DNA of 64,000 bases from Spirogloea muscicola (GCA_009602725.1 WELB01000008.1:1172322-1236321); one strand, 5' to 3'; shown: positions 38,767 through 51,078, numbered from the stretch's first letter. Translations and numbers: made by a program. The notes: generated from the letters alone by a model not told the origin.

Positions 38767-41714
38767 CGCCGCCGCCGCCGCCGCCGCCGCTGCCGCGGCC
38801 GGCGGCGACCGGGCGCTGGTCGGCCTGTCGCTGGAGGACATGGAAGCCCTGGCGACCCGCTTTGGCGAGGTGAGCCTTCCGCGGCCCTAGCTCCATGGTG
38901 GCCGCCGTGCGCAGCTCCGCAAGGTAGCCGGCATGGCGGCTCGGGCGAGCCCTCCGCCGCCGATGCTCGCCACCAGCCTCACTCGGGGCGGCTGCTCCGC
39001 GCCTGCCTGTGCCTGCGCCGTGCAGCAGCGGTACCGGGGCAAGCAGCTCCACCAGTTCGTGTACCAGAACAAGGGCAAGGAGCTCCACGACCTCAAGCAG
39101 CGTGAGAGCCCGCTGGCCCCGCTGCTGTGCCGCCCCCACTGCAAAGCTCTGCTGCGGCCATGGCCCACTCGGGTTTGGGATTTACGGTTCAGGGACGGCT
39201 CTCTGGAGGGCTCCTGGGGGTTGGCTTGACCAGGCGCTGCGATCATTGTCGGTGCACAGTGCCGGCCAAGTTCCGACAAGCGCTCGCCGAGGCTGGCTGG
39301 CGGGTGGGCCGGGCGCCCGTGCACCACGTTGCTGCAGCTGCAGATGGCACTGCCAAGGTCGGCCCTCAGTTTGGCAGCAAGTTGCCTCATTCAAGCTGTT
39401 TTCCGAAAATTCAGGCGCGTTGTTTCCATCATGTTCACAACTGTTCTTACCTGGGGCATATCATAAGGTGCCTGACCCAGTGACGACTGGCAATGTCTTT
39501 GTACGATCACGCCTGGAGGCAAGGCAGTGTAGCATCCAGGCATAGCTGCACCAAGCAATGTCGCAAATTTCTAGCAGACACAGTGCCCCCCTGGTAGCAG
39601 CCAAGAGTGATCCTCATTAGTCCATGCTTAGCATTGTTCAGCTGCTGCTACGGCTGGAGGACAATAGGATGGTTGAGGCTGTTGGCATACCCATGGAGTT
39701 TGCAAGAGGCTCCAAGAAGCTCACAGCTTGCATCTCTTCTCAGGTGGCTTTCACTTGACCTTGTTATGAGTGGCCGCCTGGTTGCTCTTTGCGTCATGTC
39801 AGGCCCTTCGCTGCTGCTTGAGTGTTTGATACAGGTAGTGAAGCTAGACAGGGCAATGTAGATTGTGGTGCCGGTGATATTCCCATCACCGTGTGGTCTG
39901 ATGTAGCTGCGGCACCTCTGCGACAGGTGGGCTGTGCTTTGAGATGCTCATTCTGCGCAACTGGAAAGGGGGGCTTTGCTCGCAACCTTCAAACTTTTGA
40001 GATTGTGGACCAGGTATAATGGCAATCGTTGCTAGGGTGGCTGAAAGGCTTGGACAGGCTGCTCGAGTTGCTCGAACTGCTTTGACCTGTACTTTAGCAA
40101 TCAAAATTGTCAGGTGCCGAAGGCTTGGCCTAACAGACAGCTTCGTGATGCCTCTCCCCAACGCCAACAAGCAGGTGCTAGCACTCGAGGAGCTCTTCCA
40201 GCACCGTGTGAGCAACATTGTCTTCATGGGAATGGGGGAGCCGCTCATGAACATGTCGGCCGTTCTGAGAGCTGTGCATTCAATCAACAAGGTGCGCAAG
40301 TGGGCTGCTGTTGCCTCGGACAAGTAATTACTCTGTTGCTCTTGACGTTGCAAGACTGCTTCCTTGTCCAACTTGCCTTGCTTGAGCAACTTGGGATGTA
40401 TGCTTCTGTCAATTGTTGATGTTAGAATCAAGGTCAAGCTCAGAAGCTGGCATGATGTTGCATGCAGGACGTCGGCATAGGAGCTCGGATGATGACAATC
40501 TCTACAGTGGGGGTTCCCAACACTATAAAGCGCTTAGCTCAGCACAATCTGCAGTCCACCCTTGCCATCAGGTAGGCTGCTGAGGGCCAACTTGCCTACT
40601 CCACCAGTGAGAGTTTGCCTCCTTGCATGCTTCCCGTTGACCAACCTCAGAGCTTGCATATAGCTCCCGCTGTCTGTTGAGTGGCAATTAGGTCCTCAGA
40701 CCCAGAGATTGAGGCTGTGTGCAAAACTTGTAGCATCATCATATCTTCTGTTTGTAAGGAAAAACTTAGCCAAATGTCACAGCATGTAGTATAGAGTCTC
40801 TTAAGGAAACTACGAGTACTAAGTAAGCCAAGTGCAAGTATGTGCAGCTTGCATGCACCTACGCAACAACTGCGAGAGCAGATAGTACCAAGTGCAAAAA
40901 TATATCCACTTGAGGTACTCCTACAGGACTGTCGATCCTACTTCCAGGCCACTGGGCGGAGGGTGTCGTTTGAGTATACGCTACTAGGTATGTATTGCTG
41001 TCTTCCTGTCGTGCTATGTCCTGTCTAATAAGCAGAGCTTCTGGGTGTTCTATAGTCTATAGTATCTTCTCCTAGCCTGTCAATCGTGGGTAGGACATCT
41101 GCGAGAGAGTCTCTGCATTGTGCATTGGAGGAGCAGCTCAACACTGTTCATCAGTGGAGAAGGTCAAGGGTCAGCATGAGTGAATTCCTCATATTGCTAT
41201 TCGTTTGTGACAGCCGGCGTAAATGATCAGAGGGAGCATGCGAACCAGCTTGCAGAACTACTACGGCATTGGGGGTTAGGCCAGCACGTCAACGTAATAC
41301 CTTACAACCCTGTTGACGACTCTGAATACCGGCGACCCAGCAGGAATGCTGTAAGTCCTTCTCAGAAGTATGTGGCATGTGCCTGCTACTTAAAGCCATG
41401 CCTCTGAAGGATTCTACAAACATATTCTACACTGCATGCAGGTGGCTATTTTGTGTAAGATAAGACTGCATGGTGTTTATGCTTCTGCAGTGCGAGGAGG
41501 GCTGAGCATTTGCATTTCTTTGCAGGTGATGGCTTTTGTTGATCAACTAGCGCAGAGAAAGGTGACAGCCACGATACGGCATACCAGGGGCCTCGAGGCC
41601 AATGCTGCGTGCGGCCAGCTCAGAAACCAGTTTCAGAAGACGCCATACAGGACAGCCACAGAGGCATTGTCATCCCCCCTGAGAGGCGATGAAGCTTTGC
41701 CACTTGCTGTCTAG
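38767..41714 (+). CDS. rlmN: RlmN-type radical-SAM adenine-C2 RNA methyltransferase (5' end in gap)
   Basis: Methylates C2 of adenine in 23S rRNA and some tRNAs, in plants probably in the chloroplast. Exons: 38767-38869, 39026-39101, 39260-39357, 39642-39743, 39927-40013, 40175-40291, 40468-40571, 40848-40987, 41214-41350, 41526-41714. All joins keep phase. Motifs in order: [38 protein letters not shown], the first catalytic Cys in LTACISSQ, the cluster CALRCSFC (CxxxCxxC) with [91 protein letters not shown] and the second catalytic Cys in AACGQL. Every residue needed for the two-cysteine mechanism is present. A transit peptide, if any, lies in the gap. The C-terminal tail beyond AACGQL is about 35 residues. 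Confidence 0.95.
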
Positions 41715-42040
41715 TTAGCATCTTGCATAAATTCCATCTCGCATCTTGGAATTGATGCGACTGACTGTCCATCATGGCCTCTTGGCTAACTGCTGGTAGG
41801 TCAGCACTGATAGAGAGCCACATGGACTCAGCACGTCATGACTGATGGAAAGGCTGGTTGCCTTCTTTTGCGTAGCTCAAGCAGTCGAAGGACCAAGCTC
41901 CCACTTTGATAAGGTATCAGGTGATAGGAGGCTGTAACGAGCAGGTCGAGGGCCCCACAAGATGAACGCATCATCCTGCCTGAAGCGTGGACACTGTCAG
42001 AATCTTCTCCAGATCATGGTCAGTCAAAGCGGGGACTGAT
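41715..42040. other. RlmN 3' flank
   Basis: No gene is seen; presumably the 3' UTR. Repeat copies begin at about 42040. Confidence 0.45.
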
Positions 42041-42960
42041 GTTCGAGCTAGCCAGCCCAGAGGAAAGGTGGAAGCGGCTGCTGCCATTTAAGGGCGGCTG
42101 TTAAAGGCAGCCGAATGCAGACGGGAAGTAGTTGGGTGCACTTATACTGAGCGGGAGCTGCAGACTTGGCAGCTCAGGGCCCGCTCAGTGTACCCTAAAC
42201 CCTCAACAGGAGGAGGTGTCAGATGAGCTGAGGGAGGGAGAACCTCGCGCACAGGCCAGAGGCTGCGTTATGGGGCACAGCCTGTAGGGAATGCATGTAG
42301 GGCAGAATGGAGGCCCGCTAGTTGCCATAGGGAGGAAAGCGCGCACGGTGCGCATGAAATGAAGGGGTGGCCAATTCAAGCCAATACATTCAAGCCGATA
42401 CATGGGGAAGAAAAGAGCGCGGCTCAACTGACTGGTGGCTGTGAGAGGCCAGCCCAAAGGAATGGACAAGGTCTGAAGGAGCCGGATGGCGCAGAAAGCA
42501 AGGTACATGGGGTAGAGGGCGCAGCGGCCGTCAGCGTGCGGCACGGCCACGAGCGGAGGTGCGCGTGGCGGCGTTGGGGCGGGAACGCGCCGTCAGGAGA
42601 GCGAGACAAGGCGCGGATGGACTGGAGGGGAGGCCAAACAGAGCCGAGAAGGTATTAGAAGAGAGGGCTCGCCCATTGAGGATAGGGGCTGGAAAAAAGA
42701 AGAAAGAAAGGGCTCGCCCATTGAGGATAGGGGCTGGAAAAGCCATCCCAAGAAGGCATTCCAGGCAACAGGCAGTGCAAAGACTTGGGCGACGCACAAG
42801 ATGACTGCGGCTGCTGATACCACAGAAGTGGCTGTGAAAGGGAGTGCAAGCATTGGGGCGATACAGAGCTGAAGCCCAAAGTGAAAGCGGCTGCTGATAT
42901 GAAAGAATCGGCTGTGAAATGCCAGCCAGATGCATACAGGTAGGTGTTCATGACCGAGCC
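42040..42960 (-). repeat. LINE-like 3' remnants and stem-loop tails upstream of prolyl hydroxylase
   Basis: Several pieces in one block. A C-terminal end SLSSSDTSSC-stop lies near 42200, in place of the usual SDLxLLTRGY. A GCGCACGGTGCGC tail module is at 42335-42365. Two adjacent copies of GCTCGCCCATTGAGGATAGG lie at 42665-42740, the first cut short after GGGGCTGGAAAA. The GGCTGTGAAATGCCAGCC module is at 42890-42945. The doubled GCTCGCCC unit suggests repeated insertion at the same place or slippage. Confidence 0.68.
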
Positions 42961-43397
42961 AAAGCCCAGGAGTGCGCGGCACGCGCTGCGGGATGCGGGG
43001 CATCTCTCGCGTGGGGGGCGATCCGGCGAGTTGGCGGGTATCTGCCGGTGGCTGGGACGGGGAAAAGTGAAGGGGAGGCGGGGCGGACCGCCGTCGGGGC
43101 GGCCAACGGGAGAGCCAGCCGTGGGGGGGGGGGGCGCCTGCGGTACTGGGGCCAGCGTCGACCCAGTCCCCCGCTCGCCCGTCACGACCCCCTCGTCGCT
43201 GTCCCACCCCACGGGCCGTGGAAAGGAGACGAGGTGTCAAGGCCAAGGCCAATGGCCTTCCAAACGGCAAAGCGCACGACGGGACCGGGGGGGGCCCGAC
43301 GGCGCCGCCGCCCCGGCCGTCGGCGGCCGCTCGCTCGGGACATCCCGCTTGGCCCGCCTTGCCCACCCGCCGCCCCGCTACCACCCGCCGCCGCACG

Positions 43398-46215
43398 ATG
43401 GCCGCGCCGCAGCCGTGCCGCCGCCGGCGGGGCCGCCTGGCGGTCGCCGCTCTCTCGCTCCTGGCGTGGGCCGCGCTCGCCAGCGCCAGGACGACGCTGG
43501 AGGCGGACACCCTGCCGGGCTGGATGGGCGAGACGTGAGTGCCCCACACTGGCTTCCCCCCACGGTGCCGGCAACCCATTGCACTGCCCTGGGCGGCTCG
43601 CATTGCCGAGACGAAGCCAGCAGCGGCCTAAAGGAGGGGCTCAGATCTCTGCAATTTCATGAGCCGCAATTTGGCAGTTGCTGGCACTGCATAATGTGCT
43701 GGAGTCAGGGGGAAACATCCAGAGACATGGCAACCTGTCCATGACTGTCTGGAGACGTCCAAGTCGTGTCTGGGAAGTGGGGAATCAGGGCCGTATGAGT
43801 CACTCACAATTGCAGCATTGCGTCGCGCTATGCGCGTGTGTAAGGTTCATGCAGTGGCATGCTCGCCGGCATGTTCCTGTGACTGTGGCTCAAGTTGGCA
43901 CTGCCCTCACAGATGCCAAGAATGCGTGTCGACGCTCGATAGGCATCTCTTTCAGAAGGCACAGTAACTCGGAAGTGACCTGCACTGTGAGGAGCGGTTG
44001 TTAAGCCTAGGCGCGTGAGCATTTTTCATCCAGGCATCACGGGCCGCGGCGCAAGGTCAAGCGCAGTACTTCTACTCGCAGGGGAGTCTCTAAGCTCAGC
44101 ACTGGAAACCCCCCTGCTCCAGAGAAGTGGGTCTTGAACCCCAGCAGAGTCATCCAGCTTTCATGGAAGCCCAGGTAAGCAAGGTCAAGTTGCTTGTGCT
44201 TTGCTGCTGTCTTTTACTTTTACTGGCATCTGCTCCAGCCATTGCTGTCAGAGCACTGTCGATCAAGAGCGCTTCTGCGCAACAGCTGCTGCTCAGATAA
44301 ATTTAATGGTTCAGGGCATTCTTGTACAAGGGCTTCCTGACTATGGAAGAGTGCGATCACATGATCAAACTGGTGAGCACCATTCAGCAGGCCTATGATG
44401 GTAGGTTGGCTTAAAGCTTGTGCATGCACGCTGTGCTGTGGCAAGCACTGCTGCTTTCAGTCCAGTCAATGTTCAGACCCAACACCCTCTTATATGTTGA
44501 CGTGATTCTTGAGGCTGGAGAAGTCTTCGCCGGGCAATGTTTCTTGGCACAAGCGTTGGCCTGCAATCAGCACTGCATAAGCTAAGCGTCGTACATTGGC
44601 ATCCTGTTCACCCTTGTATGCAGGCCACACCCCATCTTGCGCGATCAACAGTGGCAGATAATGAGTCCGGCAAGAGTGTCCTGAGCGAAATCCGGACCAG
44701 CTCGGGCATGTTCATCAATAAATACTATGTACTGCACAAGCTCACTGTGATGCTTGTTGGTTTGTGGACTGTGACTTGACTATATGCCCCTGTGATGGCT
44801 TTCATCAGAATGTGGAGCTGTGACAAAGGTTCCCTTTTTTGCAGGATGATGTAATTCTTGGTATCGAAGAGAAGATTGCAGCCTGGACCTTTTTGCCCAA
44901 AGGTAAAATAATACTGCTCCTCCAATCATTACTGTGACATCCTACATACTTCTTGCAGGGTGGACGCCCTAGTCGAGCTGATCAGATCACACCTGCAGAC
45001 GTATACATGCTACTTATGCCTAGTCAGTCTCGAAATTCAACTATTGTTGTAGCTATTGTTGTAGCAAAGGCATGAATGCAAGAGATGCTTATCAGAATAA
45101 GGGATGCTCGTCATGCTCGTGACACTCACCGTCTATGGTGTTTGTGCTTGTAGAGAATGGCGAAGCTATCCAGGTTCTGCGATATGACCTGGGCCAAAAG
45201 TACGAACCACACTTTGACTATTTCCAGGATGCCACTAATGCAGCCATGGGTGGACATCGCGTGGCCACAGTGCTGATGTACTTGTCAAATGTTACCAAGG
45301 GTGGAGAGACCGTTTTCCCAAGTGCTGAGGTATGTAGAAGTTTGTATGGGATGTATAGATCTGGCACATCAATTCGAAGTCACAAATGGGTGAAGAGGGA
45401 ATCTGAGACATGAGCAGACACTTCTCTTTCTTAGCTCTGTATGCTGCTTGGGTTGTAAGCACGGCAGTCGCATGAGACTGTGTGAGAGAGTGGCAGCTGT
45501 GTACGTGTCAGCTGACAACAATGTAACGGAATAGCACAGTCGAGAGAACAGGGCTCACAGAGATCGCAGCAAGGTCTGGTTGGTTCCTATTGTGTTCATC
45601 TCGCACCTGAGATGAAATTGGGTGAACAGTTGGCTGACAGTCTCTCCTCATGTGAACAGGATATGGTTAACATGGAAAAGGATGACAGCTGGTCAGAATG
45701 CGGGAAGAAGGGGGCTGCAGGTAGGAATCTGTCTGTTGAGCTCTTAGTCCGATGCCTCCCCTCCAGAAGTGCATTTGCATCTTGGCAGCTCGCTCTATCA
45801 TAGCCAACAACTTGTCTGCAATTTGATGCTTGCACTAGCTGGAAGAGTCAGAGCCCCAGAGTCCTGTTTGAGAGGAGTGCTCATCTTATCTTCTGCAGTC
45901 AAGCCCATCAAGGGAGATGCGCTCCTCTTCTTCAGCCTGCACCCAGACGCCTCGCCCGATGAATGGTCACTGCACACAGGCTGCCCTGTGGTTCAGGGCG
46001 AAAAGTACTCTGCCACAAAGTGGATCCACGTCAACTCCTTTGACCCTAAGCCCAGGCCGGACCCTAACAAATGCACTGATGAGGAGGCAAGGTGCGGCGA
46101 GTGGGCGGCCATGGGAGAGTGCACAAAGAACCCGGAGTTCATGGTTGGCTCAGTGGAATTCGGAGGTGCGTGTAGAAAATCTTGCAGAGCATGCAAGAAG
46201 AATACCGCGTCTTGA
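43398..46215 (+). CDS. Prolyl 4-hydroxylase with C-terminal ShKT domain
   Basis: ER/Golgi 2-oxoglutarate/Fe(II) dioxygenase that hydroxylates proline in cell-wall glycoproteins. Eight exons: 43398-43534, 44082-44174, 44315-44372, 44624-44728, 44845-44902, 45154-45329, 45660-45720, 45899-46215. They give 334 residues in phase. An N-terminal signal anchor (LAVAALSLLAWAALASA) follows the basic CRRRRGR. The catalytic core includes GFLTMEECDHMIKL, SVLSEIRTSSGMFINK, YEPHFDYF (iron ligands His170 and Asp172), GGHRVATVLMYLSNVTKGGE, FFSLHPDASPDEWSLHTGCP (third ligand His255) and KYSATKWI (Lys265 for 2-oxoglutarate). The tail CTDEEARCGEWAAMGEC to CRKSCRACKK is a six-cysteine ShKT module, a common partner of algal and plant P4H. 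All catalytic residues are present. Confidence 0.95.
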
Positions 46216-47030
46216 TACCAGAGTTATGGCACTCCTACCTCAAGTTAGCTACTCTATACAAGCCAGGGCCGCCTGCCTATGACTCCCCTGGTTAATACAA
46301 GGATTATCTTACTAGATTTTAGTTGCCATTTGTGCCGCACTAATAGCATGTACCCTTGGTGCTTTGATGCCTCAATAACACCATATCTGTTGTGTTGACT
46401 TTGAGAAAGTTGAGTTCTTTGCTAATGCGGTGTATGTTTTGAAAGTGCTTGTCAAGTAGAGCCCTGGAGGTGCAGGCAATCATGGGCATCTCTGCCAATA
46501 AGAGCATGTGCAGCAGCTTCAAAGCAGTGGCCATGCGAAGCCAACCTCTTGGTCGACTGAGGCACAGCAAGTCAGACCAAGGTTCACCACTGCGTTGCGC
46601 CTCCAGCGCAGGGGGGTAATTCGTGGAAGGTCTAAGTGGCATGAGGCATGGAAGGCCCGCAAAGGCAGCTGGAAGCTGTGGTTGCTGTCTGGCAGAGGGC
46701 AAAAAGTAGGTTCAGGGCAAAGGAAGGAGAAGCACTTCTCAGAGCCGGCCAACTGCAGACAGAGAAAGGCAGTCACATCAACATCAGCTTAGTCAATGGC
46801 CTTAGGCCAACGTGAAAGCCTTGCCGGCTGATACAATGACTGGCTGTGCAAGACAAGCCAGGATTGTTGAGTGCAGGTGAAGCGGAGGACCACCTTTGAG
46901 GTACAGCGCTCGCTGAAATTTAAGACCAGCGCTGTGAAGGCCAGTCAAGGGCGTATGAAAGATGACCATGTGGTGTGCGTACCCTACTCTAGCCACAGGC
47001 CAAGAGGGGCCACTGAAACGGCCTCGTCAG
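46216..47030. other. Prolyl hydroxylase 3' flank
   Basis: No convincing gene. Open frames on both strands are short and overlap one another. Confidence 0.4.
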
Positions 47031-47350
47031 CACAACGAAGTTGGGTAAGCTAAGAAGGAAACAGGTATCCCACTGCCGAGCTGGAGGCTGCACAGTGATG
47101 TAGTGTAAGAGCTTGGGGAAATGGAGCACGACAGCTCAGGACGAAGGGGGACATTGGTCTGGAGCGCTGCAAAGACATAGACAGTGGCAAATGTCAGATG
47201 GACATCAGGCCCAAGTGCCCCAGTTGGCATTGCCCCTTATTCGCACAACTGCTGCACTTGGCAAGACAGCAGCCCAAGCACTGACCACTGCCGACATAAC
47301 ACATGTGGACGACCATGGCCGACAGGTAGAAGGTATCACCAGCAAGAATG
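47030..47350 (-). repeat. Degenerate LINE-like remnant
   Basis: The stretch around 47155-47225 (GACATAGACAGTGGCAAATG, then CAGGCCCAAGTGCC) matches the decayed coding part at 16300-16350. It is more eroded than the other copies, and no LTRGY end is visible. Confidence 0.5.
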
Positions 47351-47675
47351 AATGGTGCTGACACCTGATAATCACTGCCTCTCCCCCGCTATCCCCTTCT
47401 GTTTCCTGCTTCCACTAAAAAGGAAGTGCATCTGTAAGAGGCCAGCCCAATCAGTCTAACAAATGGACCGCGCGTCGGAGCTCACAGGATCGAGGTGATC
47501 TGGGCAAGCATGCATGTTTTGCTGATGCACCTCTCCGTCTTGCTGCAGCGATGCAGGACGTCTGCATTGCATCTGCGTGCTGTATGCGCTCCAGAAGCAG
47601 CGGCCTCAGGATCCCGGCAGGGTACCTGCTGCAACCCTTCTCACAACCGTCCTCTGACTAGCTGACCAGTGGCGA

Positions 47676-48029
47676 ATGCCTTCACTGCACCAGCGCCGGA
47701 CACCTTCAGTGCGCATCGTCCTTGACTGGCAAGTCTCGGCCCACTCGTGCCCACCCTCGTCCCGCGGGCTCCTCGTAGCCACTGTGTCGGATGAAAGCCC
47801 GTTCGTTCTGCCAGCCCAGTCCGACCTGCGGCTGCTAACCCCGGCCTGGTCCAACCAGGTCCCACCGGCGCTGCGCACAGCGTGGTGCTTCCCGCCGAGC
47901 GCTGCTTGCAGCGCCGCGCACGCCCGCCGTGCCTCTGGGCTTCGCCGCGGCGGAGGCCGCCATCGCTGCGGAAGGCTGGGCTTGTGGGTTCTGGAGACGC
48001 GGACGCTGGGGCCCGTCAAGTGGAACTGA
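47676..48029 (+). CDS. Possible coding fragment of unknown function
   Basis: GC-rich open frame of 117 codons with high GC at third positions. It contains RIVLDWQVSAHSCPPSSRG, then LLVATVSDESPFVLPAQSD and LRLLTPAWSNQVPPALRT. It stops two codons before a stem-loop repeat copy begins (about 48012-48030), so the original gene may have been cut by that insertion. Alternatively the minus strand is coding here: MAASAAAKPRGTAGVRGAAS begins at about 47960. I do not recognise either product. Confidence 0.25.
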   Translation: MPSLHQRRTPSVRIVLDWQVSAHSCPPSSRGLLVATVSDESPFVLPAQSDLRLLTPAWSNQVPPALRTAWCFPPSAACSAAHARRASGLRRGGGRHRCGRLGLWVLETRTLGPVKWN

Positions 48030-48290
48030 AGAAGGCTCGCCCATAGAGAAAGAAAATGCGTGTATATTAAGAGATGGGGAGGCCATGTGTGGCCAAGTAC
48101 AAAGGCAAGCACATTGGACAAATGTACGTCACCTGCTGCTAAGCTGACCCGCTGAAGGCTCGCCCATAGAGAAAGAGGGGCTGGCAAAGCCAGCCCAAAA
48201 AGAATGGACAATGTCCAAAGCCGAAGAAGGGCGCGGCTGTTGGGACTGAAGGAGCGGCTGTGAACGCCGGCCAGGTGCATTCCTGAGGGT
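48012..48290 (-). repeat. Two stem-loop tail copies upstream of the WD40 gene
   Basis: A partial copy (48012-48060) and a full copy (48150-48232) of the GGGGCTGGCAAAGCCAGCCC family. Between them is a piece of the element tail (CACCTGCTGCTAAGCTGACC, 48123-48142). The tail stops exactly where CAGTAACC would follow in other copies and is joined directly to the next GGCTCGCCC unit. Confidence 0.72.
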
Positions 48291-48343
48291 CGCAGCTCCG
48301 TCTCCCGCACCTGGCCCGCTCTGTCCCCGCGCCGAGCGCGGCA

Positions 48344-48378
<35 letters not shown>
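48344..48378. repeat. GGC trinucleotide run upstream of the WD40 gene
   Basis: About eleven GGC units. A single ambiguous base (N) follows at 48432. Confidence 0.88.
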
Positions 48379-48686
48379 ACCTCATCTGGGTGGGTGGAGC
48401 TCCGTCAGCGCGTCACCGTACCGGCTCTACCNGCTGCCTCCGCCGCCGCCGCTGCCGCCGTTGCCGCCGCGGCGACCCGCCGTCGCCTGGTGCGCACATG
48501 CGCGCCATCGTCTGCAAGTGCCGCAGAGCCGTGTGGCGCGGGCGGCAGCGACGAGCGCCGCTCGGCCGCTTCTGGCGTCGGGCCGAGCTCGCCGGTAGTC
48601 CGTGGCCCCGGGAAGCCGAGCCACAGCTCCGACGGCCGTAGCGCACACGGCGTGGTGCGGACGCCGGGGAAGCGCTGGGGAAGGAC

Positions 48687-51078
48687 ATGGACCTGTACGC
48701 GCAGGAGCCGCCCAAGCGCGCGGAGATCTACACGTACGAGGCGCCTTGGCTCATCTACGGCATGAACTGGAGCGTCCGCCGCGACAAGAACTTCCGCCTC
48801 GCCATCGGCAGCTTCATTGGTACCTCGCTTCTTCCCCCTGCTGGTGCATACGAGGGACAAGCTCCGTCAGCTGGTCTTTCTCAGGCAACTGCGCTCTCAA
48901 GTAGACCGCACCTTGTGTGCAAATGCTGCTGCCTTAGAATCATGTTGTGCAGGGTTGCTTTGACAGGCTGCTTCTCCTTTACCCATCATACAATGTAGGG
49001 GCTGGGTCTTACACGCCCTGTGCACTGCTGAGTTGTCCTCGTGTATGTGGACAACAAGGATGCATTAGCAGAAGTTATCAGTATCTGCTTTAGCAGACGC
49101 ATAAAGTGTGATGTGTTTTTGCTCTGTGCAGAAGAGCATGCAAACAAGGTGGAGATTGTGCAGCTCGACGATGAAACTAGCCAGTTCAAGGCTGTCCCGA
49201 ATATGACATTCAATCACCCTTATCCAGCCACCAAGATCATGTTCATACCTGACAAGGAGTGCCAGGTTTGTATTGCTTGTACCGTTTGCAGGCCTGGGTG
49301 TCAGCCCTATGAGATGCCCTCTCGTTTAGCAGCTGCAGTGGAGGCTGACTGCAGTGGTTTTGTGTGCAGAAACCAGACCTCATTGCCACCACAGGCGACT
49401 ACCTCCGCATTTGGCATGTCAAGGATGATGGCGTAGAATTGAAGGTAGGACATGCTTGTTGACCACTTTCTTGTCAATCAAAACCCCTGAATCACTGCCA
49501 CTCAATCTGCAAAATGCCACCCAGCTAGTCCCTTTCTCTTGACACCCTGTGTCAGTCTGGAGACATCCGTTTCTTAGCATTTCGAGGCCCCTGCCCAACG
49601 GACTGAATATGGTGACATCCAGCAGCAGATAGGTAGCAGTCAGCCGGTGTTTGACAAGCAAAGCAAGGAGATCCTAAAATGTTTGTCAGACGTGCAATTG
49701 TTGTTGAGTTCAGGTGCATAGCTGTTTCTGATCTGCAGTTTCACTCATGCCATTTACAGAGCACTTTAAACAACAACAAGCACAGCGAGTTCTGTGCTCC
49801 ATTGACGTCATTTGACTGGAATGACTCCGAGCCAAGGCGATTGGGAACCTCGTCAATTGATACAACTTGCACAATCTGGGACATAGAGAAAGAAGTGGTG
49901 GACACACAGCTCATTGCACATGATAAAGAGGTATGTTTCCATGAGTTTAGCACTTTCACCTCCATCTCATCTGATGGCTGGTCATATACTGGGGCTTGGG
50001 TACCAGCCATAGCTTTGTGAGAGCAGCTGACCTTCCTACTCAGTCATGCTCAATGACCCATTGCTGTACTAGCTTGGACTTCAGATGAACATTATTTTTT
50101 AATTTGGCAGGTGTACGATATCGCTTGGGGAGGTGTGGGCGTATTTGCTTCAGTATCTGCAGATGGCTCTGTCAGGGTTTTTGACCTCCGTGACAAGGAG
50201 CACTCCACCATCATATATGAAAGTCCTCAGCCGGAGACGCCGCTGCTGCGATTAGGGTGGAACAAGCAGGTCAGATCCCTCTTCTTTGATACATTCTTGG
50301 CATCCATACTTGACCACGCTGTTTAGGTTGCCAAGTTTGCAGCTGCTACGAGCATGTTGTGACAGGACAGTCGTGTATATCACGTAAAAGGAACGAGGAA
50401 GAGCCATGAAGTAAGTGTGAGACTATGTCAAAGCGCATTGCTCTGACAAACTGCTCCAACAAGCAGGATCCTCGGTACATGGCAACCATCCTTATGGATA
50501 GCTCCAAGGTGGTTGTGCTTGACATACGATTTCCCACTCTGCCAATCGCAGAGCTACAGGCAAGTATTGGCTTGATATTGCCCCTCGTATGTCAGCCAAG
50601 GTGTGGTTGCACTGTCATGATGAAGTGGTAATTCGACAGAAAGTCAGGCTTGGCCTGCAGTCTAATCTGGTGACGTGCTGATCAGTATCAGCACGTGGTA
50701 ATCACCTGGTTATCGACATTTGAATTTTCCAGACCCATCGCTATCTAGCTTGTCATAGTAGCGTGCATATGTATGGAGCTTAGCATCAAAGGCGTCTGTT
50801 CTGAAGCAGCTGCTCTGGGTCTACTGCAGCGGCATCAGGCGTGCGTGAACGCTGTCGCTTGGGCGCCCCACAGCTCCTGCCACATCTGCACCGCAGGGGA
50901 TGATGCACAGGCCTTGATTTGGGACCTTTCAACGCTCAGCCAGCCTGTGGATGGAGGGCTGGACCCCATTTTGGCATACACAGCTGGCGCCGAAATAAAT
51001 CAGCTGCAATGGTCCTCAACTCAGCCCGACTGGGTTGCAATTGCCTTCTCTACCAAGCTCCAGATATTACGGGTCTGA
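48687..51078 (+). CDS. WD40 protein of the LWD1 / DCAF7 (AN11, TTG1) family
   Basis: Seven-bladed beta-propeller scaffold. In plants LWD1/2 act in the circadian clock and TTG1 in MYB-bHLH complexes; animal DCAF7 binds DYRK kinases and CUL4 ligases. Seven exons: 48687-48819, 49132-49265, 49370-49444, 49760-49930, 50111-50269, 50467-50559, 50830-51078. They give 337 residues in phase (human 342). Almost every block matches the family: [138 protein letters not shown] and the ending STKLQILRV. The intron after exon 6 has a GC-AG border (CAG|GCAAGT). Conservation far above the neighbours indicates strong constraint. Presence of an R2R3-MYB in the same window is noted, but no link is implied. Confidence 0.96.

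Noticed and set aside
37559-39139. Long open frames of 377-443 codons spanning the assembly gap
   Set aside because: They are open only because the N run has no stops. The real genes are AlkB on the minus strand and RlmN on the plus strand, each entering from one side.
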